NCBI GenBank assembly: GCA_014871385.1
Contig: CM026421.1
Span: forward strand, 22,682,865-22,746,864
DNA length: 64,000 nucleotides
Source of the DNA: Ceratodon purpureus
Taxonomy: Eukaryota; Streptophyta; Bryopsida; Pseudoditrichales; Ditrichaceae
Direction of reading: 5' to 3'
The notes beneath the pieces are model-generated. The model was not told the DNA's origin and did no database searches. It saw only the letters and a list, made by a program, of their open reading frames with translations. A program made the translations under genes and the position numbers. Shown one piece after another: positions 58,705-64,000 of this stretch. Numbering within the stretch: position 1 is the stretch's first letter; each line of letters starts with the position of its first letter.

Positions 58705-59880
58705 TCTAAAAATTATCAATGATTTTAATAGAATAGTGATTCAATTCTTTCAATGCTGGTGCTTGGGTGCACTAGTGACCCTCGCTTAAAGTTGGAATTA
58801 CTGCTGGAATATGGATAGTTCCTCTTCGCTGAAGAACATTCAGTGGCTATTCAGTGTTTGTGCAAATTCGCTAATGCAGATAGCTTACTGTTGATTCTAC
58901 TCCACTGCATTCTGTGATATCGTGCAATGTTATCTAATGGATGTATGATTTTTAATAGTTTGCATTAAAATTGAAATTTTATGGCATGCCAGCAAATTTT
59001 GTGGTCCTGTATGTTGGATGGTACAGTTAAGATAAATGTCTTCATGACAGACTCGTTCGGAGATGCAGACGAGTTTCTATGAGGAGTATGTACTTGTTCG
59101 CAATTCTGTGCACCTTGAGGAAGGGGTGAAGGGAGCTGTTCCTATAACTTAGCTCGTAAGACATGGAAGAGAATTGAGATGACAAACCGTGGATAAATGA
59201 TATTGTGCTGAAAGTGGGAATGGTTAAAGAATTTTTTTAGTACTTTTCATCTGACTTGGAACAAAACTGAAAGTTGAGTATATTTTGAAGTATTTCCAAA
59301 GTTCTTTTGAAAACGCTGAAATCAAGTGTATAAAGTGGACAAAATCCATTTTCATTCGAGACCCTTATTGTATAGACCCACTCAGTTTCTTTCAATGCTT
59401 AAAGAGTAATCCAACCAGTTTCGATCTATTATGGGGTACCTTTCTTATAAGCTGGGAATTCGACTTCAATTTTCCCGGTCCAAGTATTTGAATGTAAATA
59501 ATGCTGGACAATCAAGGCTACATTCAAATTTTAAATGATATACATCATTTTAAATACTCACTATTCAGATCAAATAGATTTATTTCTAAAGATATCAGAT
59601 TTTATAACCTCTCCTAAACATGATTTCATCTACAATTTATCGGGCTAACACATATTCTAATCCCGTTATTTCTCCAATGTTATTTACAAAATCCTAACAA
59701 CTAATATTTACTCACTGTACACCTTCAAATATATCAAATTTCACATTCATGATCAAAATAGCTATCAAAGTATTTAATCCAAATGAAAAAGTCCATCTTA
59801 AATACCATAATCAAATGCTTAAACCAGTTTAAGCAGGTAAAAACATACAGTGATACACATAGACCACTGCGCTACAAACT
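58705..59880. other. Intergenic between DEG9 and ELIP copy 2
   Basis: The DEG9 3' untranslated region is followed by AT-rich DNA. A 35-codon frame after an AG at about 59050 (reading QTRSEMQTSFYEEYVLV, ending TAG at about 59152) looks protein-like, but it has no partner exons or known family. I do not call it a gene. Confidence 0.4.
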
Positions 59881-60103
59881 CCCATTCTAAGCCAGTGAAG
59901 ACTTCTACTTCACACAGCCTAAGAATCCGACTACAACTTCAATTCATCACCAATAATTTCTCGCATTTGCGAAGATCAGCTATCAAAAATCGCACACTCT
60001 ATGTACACTCCATCGCCCTCTGTACACGCCGCCCAAAAACTGCACAGCTCCTACAAATTCATCAAAACGGGCAACGGGCTCATTTACACATCCCAGTGCT
60101 GGT

Positions 60104-60808
60104 TCAGCCGAAGATGGCAGAGTGCGTGAACATCTCCGTCACCACCAGCGAGAAGAACCCCAGCATCGCCATGCGCCCGTTCCATCGCTCCGCCCTCGCC
60201 GTGAACGGCCCCGACCGCCGCGCGTCCGTGGACTCGCCGCTCATGATCGGCACCAGCGACGCGTACGTCAGCACCTGCGCCGCCACCAGGAAGTACAGCA
60301 GCCCCGTCTGCCCCGGCCCGACCAGCTGCTCCACCACCGTCTGCCCCGTCATCTGCTCGCCCACCACGGCCCACACCATCCCCACCATCGCCAGCCGCCC
60401 GTTGATCGTCTCCGGCGCCGCGCCGTCGAACGCGAACACGCTCCAGAACGACTTGCTGCCCGTCTCCGGCCGCCTCTCCACCTCGGGCCGCGGCCACGGC
60501 GCCCCCGACGTCGGCTCCGTGCCCATCACCGACTTCTTCTCCGACTCATTCGTCTCCTGGTTCCTCAGAATCTCGTCCTCCGTGATCACCTTCTTCGTGC
60601 TGCGGTCCACCGCCTCCCGCACGTCGGCGATGGGATTCTTCCCGGACTCGCACCGCACTGACCCCGCCAACAACGTCCTGGACACCCTCGGAGCCGCCAT
60701 CACTCGCGCACCTACAAGCTTACTAAACTTGCTGGTCTGCAGCGACGGCAAGGCCTGCAAGCCATCAGACCTGACAGTCACCGCCATGTTGGTCATCGCC
60801 GCTGCCAT
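60104..60808 (-). CDS. ELIP: Early light-induced protein, copy 2 (chloroplast)
   Basis: Intronless, 234 aa, minus strand. Role and architecture are the same as copy 1: transit peptide, three thylakoid helices, NGR-x-AM motifs in helices I and III. Residues 44-234 are identical to copy 1. The seven differences (positions 9, 10, 14, 22, 31, 32 and 43) all lie in the transit region. In the stretches of the identical part that I compared by eye, only a few silent changes were seen. Both copies keep intact frames, TATA boxes and ACGT elements, so both are probably expressed. Such uneven divergence suggests gene conversion between the arms. Confidence 0.95.
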   Translation of the reverse strand: MAAAMTNMAVTVRSDGLQALPSLQTSKFSKLVGARVMAAPRVSRTLLAGSVRCESGKNPIADVREAVDRSTKKVITEDEILRNQETNESEKKSVMGTEPTSGAPWPRPEVERRPETGSKSFWSVFAFDGAAPETINGRLAMVGMVWAVVGEQMTGQTVVEQLVGPGQTGLLYFLVAAQVLTYASLVPIMSGESTDARRSGPFTARAERWNGRMAMLGFFSLVVTEMFTHSAIFG

Positions 60809-61001
60809 CGTAGTAGATTCGGTTCTAGACTCTCTCGGAAGCTGTAGATCAACGATAATCTAAGCTTCGCCTTGAAAATGATCTATGATCGATATTGTGA
60901 TAGTAATAATGTAAGTGTGTCCTGTGAGTGTGTATCGATAATTCTCAATTACACTAGTGTTGGAATGTGAGTTGGAATGTAGAAATCAGGTGGTGCATGG
61001 G

Positions 61002-61055
61002 TTTATATAGTTGGGAGGGGCCAATGGGGGTGTTGGTAGATTTGGGGTGACGTGG
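61002..61055 (-). promoter_or_regulatory. ELIP copy 2 promoter: TATATAAA and CCACGTCA box
   Basis: Mirror of the copy 1 promoter. TATATAAA is at 61009-61002 and CCACGTCA at 61055-61048 on the minus strand, with CCATTGG between. Preservation of the box, its spacing and the TATA element in both arms supports a functional promoter. Confidence 0.65.
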
Positions 61056-61374
61056 CCGGGGCTGTGGGAGGCCAACAGGGCAGGGTGGGCTGAGTCACGG
61101 CTCTTTTGGGAACGAGGGGTTTGGGGGAGCTCAGTCGTGGCCGGAGCGAGGCTGCTTTCGATGTCTCTTTTTGGTAGATTTTATGAGGTGGAAGAAGGTG
61201 TGGGATGTTGGTGCATCTGAGTTTGTGATGGTCTGGGAAGCCATTTGTCCGGAGGCGGCGTCCCTCATGTGTCAATCGGGACTGGGAATCACGGACTCAT
61301 GAGGAGGAGTTGAGAAGTGTTGTTTACAGGGGAGGTCCAGAGTGTAGACAAGGAGTTAGTTTGAGTTACTCTAT

Positions 61375-61650
61375 TTGGAGGTAGAAAGAAGTTTGTCTAC
61401 TCATGTGATTGGAAGAGAGATCCAAGAGAGGTGGAAAGCCTTTATAGAATCAGGGATACAAATGACACAGGTCCATTGCCGGTTTAACTCGTACTTTGGT
61501 TTTAAACCATTAGTTGAGGCATTTAAACTAGTAGATCAATGTTGGAATTACCTTAGTGTTTGTGTATTCAAAGGTCAAAAGAACTTGACTGCTCTTATGA
61601 TTCGCAGAGAGCTCCAAGAGAAATGGAGAGATCTCATAGGTGAGGATTAG
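61375..61650 (+). pseudogene. Unassigned 91-codon frame next to the inverted repeat
   Basis: An open frame ends GED-stop at 61650 and has no ATG near its start (the first codon is TTG). It carries two similar segments, VIGREIQERWKAFIE and MIRRELQEKWRDLIG, which suggests an internal duplication. I do not recognise it. It could be a relic of a transposon or gene. Confidence 0.2.
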
Positions 61651-61659
61651 AAATGGTAC

Positions 61660-63080
61660 AAAGTGTGTCCCCGCATTATATACCTCTATCACGATTTAAT
61701 TGAGCCAAGTCGGTTAATTGAAGTTTAAAAGTGTCCGGTGTAGGTGGGATGCAATCAAAGGTTCAACAGTTGTATGTTTGGTGTTTCTTGCAAATGATCC
61801 TTAATTCATTTCAATTTTAAGCCCAAATTGAAAAAAAAAAAAAGATGACAAGTTGAATCATGAAGTCTGCAAAGCAAGAATTTAATTTGTTGTTTGTTCA
61901 AAGGGCCTTTTCTTACAGTGTAGGTATCTTTTACTCCTAAATTTGAAAGAATTCAAGTTTCAAAATCACAAAAATATATAATATTTAAATATTGTTATTA
62001 ATAGTTATGTTTTTAATAATAAATGTTTGATGTGTAGTTATGGAAGAGCTTGGATCTACTACACTACACTTTGGAGATGGTCTGGACCAGTTTTTGTACA
62101 TTGCATGAATGGCAAATATCCGCTTTGAATGACAAGACATTCAAATATCCTCTTTGAATAACAAGATATTTTTATTCACAGAAGGTACTATTATTCTAAG
62201 GCACAATTATAGTACAGTTAAGGTTAATTTCATAATAAATAAATTTAGAATACAATCTATTTTCATACTTTATTACTTTGATGTGATAGAAGTCCAGGCA
62301 TGCATAGCTTTTAGATTCTTTTTATGAAAGCCTTTGATATCTTTATCTAAAGAACACTAGAATATGGAATGATGCAAATTCTAAAAACTTGAAATCTTCA
62401 TGTCCAATGACAAGAAGGTAGGTGATTTTTGGAATACTCTTTATTAGCAAATGGCATATCTTTATCTCAGATGAAATTTAAATAGACAATGTCTAGGATG
62501 TTGGAAGTAGATTCCAAAATCATTGGAATTCTTGATGAATAAGTAGAATTTCTTATTAATTTCTTTAAGTTTTTGGGAGAGCTTATGTTAAATCAAAGTA
62601 AAAAATTCTATCTATTTAAATAAGAGATATACCTTCAAGATAAGTAATTTATAATATATAGAATGATTAACCTACTTCAAGCTAGAAGTTTATCCATCAT
62701 ATTTTAATTAGTGTTTGAAAGAATCTTTAGAATTCAAAATGATTAGTTTCAAATTTAGCTCTTTATTAGTGCACAAAGACATTTGTAGAAACTTTTTTTT
62801 TTTTTTTTGTTATTTACAATTTAGACTTATATAATGCACATAAAAACCATTGTTTACATGTATCTTATGAAAATGGAATTTATGATTTTTAAAAATTTTG
62901 ACAAATTATAGCATTTGTAGAATATTTATACAATAAACATCTCATTGTCATCATTTAAAAAATACCTTTATCATTTAATAACTATCTATTAGAATACCCT
63001 ATATAACAATGTTATTTAGCTCAAAGATATTTGAAGGTTACCAAAAAAAAACTTTAAAATTATATTTGATATAATAGGCT
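61660..63080. other. AT-rich non-coding stretch
   Basis: No exon or element end is supported. T- and A-runs are frequent (61828-61840, 62791-62808). Confidence 0.5.
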
Positions 63081-63169
63081 AAACTTATTTGTTGGTTGTT
63101 AAAAATCATTTAAATTCAATCATGTTCTATATTTTTGAACTTATATACATTAGCCATCTTTACCATTAC

Positions 63170-63998
63170 ATATCCTTAGCTATACATCTTACCCTTCAAA
63201 CTTCAAATCCAACTCATCTCAGTCATTTCAATTATTCCACTCATCTCACCCATATATCTTCAATCATGTTTAACACCTTATATATCAGTCATCTCACTTG
63301 TATAAGACATGAATCATTTTAAATATCAATCATTTCAATAAGTATCTAAGTCATTTTAATCAATTAAGTTGACATGTTTATCTAAATCATTTTAAACATA
63401 TCAATCATTTCAATCATCCAAGATGTCAATCATCTCACATATCTTTTAGTCATTTTGGATTTAAGTCATCTCTCCCATCTCATATTCCAATTATCTCGAT
63501 CATCTCATATATTAGCCATTAAAGTCATTTCAAATCTTATTCATCTTGATCATCTAAGTCTTTTGTTCACAATGATTATACATCTAATTCATTCAAGTCA
63601 ATTTACAACTCAATCATCTTACATATCTCATTCATCTTACGTATCTCATTCATCTTACGTATCTCATTCATCTAATTTGTTTTAATCATCTCAAATTTAA
63701 TTTGTTTGAATCACTCAAATCTTTCTTAATGAAGTCATTTCACATCTCAATCATCTATGTCTTTTTGTTCTTAGCCATCTCAAGTATCAATCAACTAAGG
63801 GATTTAACATTGACTGCATTTGAATCATTTGAGCCCCTTGAGCTATTTCAGTCATATGAGTCATTTCCATCATTCAAGTCATCTAAGCCAACTTAGTCAT
63901 TTGAGTCATCTAAGCCTTCAAAGTCTACTTATTCTCCTTAGGCATCTCAATCTTCTCACTCTACCCAATCATTTCATAATTATAAATGACTCATCATA
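63170..63998 (+). repeat. Degenerate TCATCTCA-type simple repeat
   Basis: More than 800 bp are dominated by variants of TCAATCATCTCA, TCATTTCAATCA and AAGTCATCTAAG. A cleaner 18-bp sub-array (TTCATCTTACGTATCTCA, about three copies) lies at 63615-63672. The array runs to the window end. Frames through it are Ser/His/Leu-rich repeat translations. Confidence 0.8.
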
Positions 63999-64000
63999 AT

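Larger units (their letters stand above)
59880..61325. repeat. Right arm of the 1.45-kb inverted repeat carrying ELIP
   Basis: Inverse counterpart of 46141-47590. Promoter, leader, whole coding sequence and 3' untranslated region are all duplicated, so this is a DNA-level duplication and not a retrocopy. Confidence 0.9.

Noticed and set aside
1-64000. CRISPR arrays, operons, bacterial-type promoters or riboswitches
   Set aside because: None are expected or seen in this intron-bearing plant nuclear DNA. Regular repeats here are minisatellites without unique spacers.

Overview
This is nuclear DNA of a land plant, most likely a bryophyte and probably a moss. Genes are split by many short introns, intergenic DNA is AT-rich and loaded with repeats, and the cellulose synthase resembles moss CesA proteins at both its N-terminus and its C-terminal cysteine tail. 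The species cannot be named from sequence alone.

Five kinds of protein gene could be reconstructed exon by exon with intact frames: (1) a cellulose synthase catalytic subunit on the minus strand (10648-15546, nine exons, 1086 aa); (2) an extended short-chain dehydrogenase of the D-erythronate dehydrogenase type on the minus strand (31569-34464, eleven exons, 322 aa); (3) an unrecognised acidic protein with a cysteine cluster on the plus strand (43395-45065); (4) a tRNA 2-thiouridylase of the MnmA/MTU1 family on the minus strand (48897-51243, seven exons, 466 aa); (5) a DEG9-type trypsin-like protease on the plus strand (52197-58704, 21 exons, about 629 aa). The last two are divergently transcribed from a gap of about 950 bp. 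They lie between two nearly identical intronless ELIP (early light-induced protein) genes arranged as a large inverted repeat (46141-47590 and 59880-61325).

The rest is repeat-rich. Positions 1-7650 and 16200-31330 are diverged, collinear copies of one another on either side of the CesA gene, which suggests an old tandem duplication of the CesA unit. The right-hand copy is swollen by younger insertions. These include at least five and probably six elements with TTAA target duplications and inverted termini beginning CCCYTWAA-like (piggyBac-style), a CACTA-type foldback MITE, a GTAGCAGGGTAGC-ended MITE, minisatellites, and a 5'-truncated LINE with an 18-bp target duplication that is nested in one TTAA element. 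From 34500 to 42700 the DNA is AT-rich and holds tandem repeats with variable A-tracts, a telomere-like patch, and a 0.96-kb array bracketed by an exact 60-bp direct repeat. The right end (61330-64000) is AT-rich and ends in a degenerate TCATCTCA-type repeat.

The genes do not form a single pathway. The strongest candidates for something undescribed are the TTAA element family with its shared subterminal motif, the ELIP inverted pair that looks homogenised by gene conversion, and a near-perfect 82-nt foldback at 8973-9054 that resembles a microRNA precursor.
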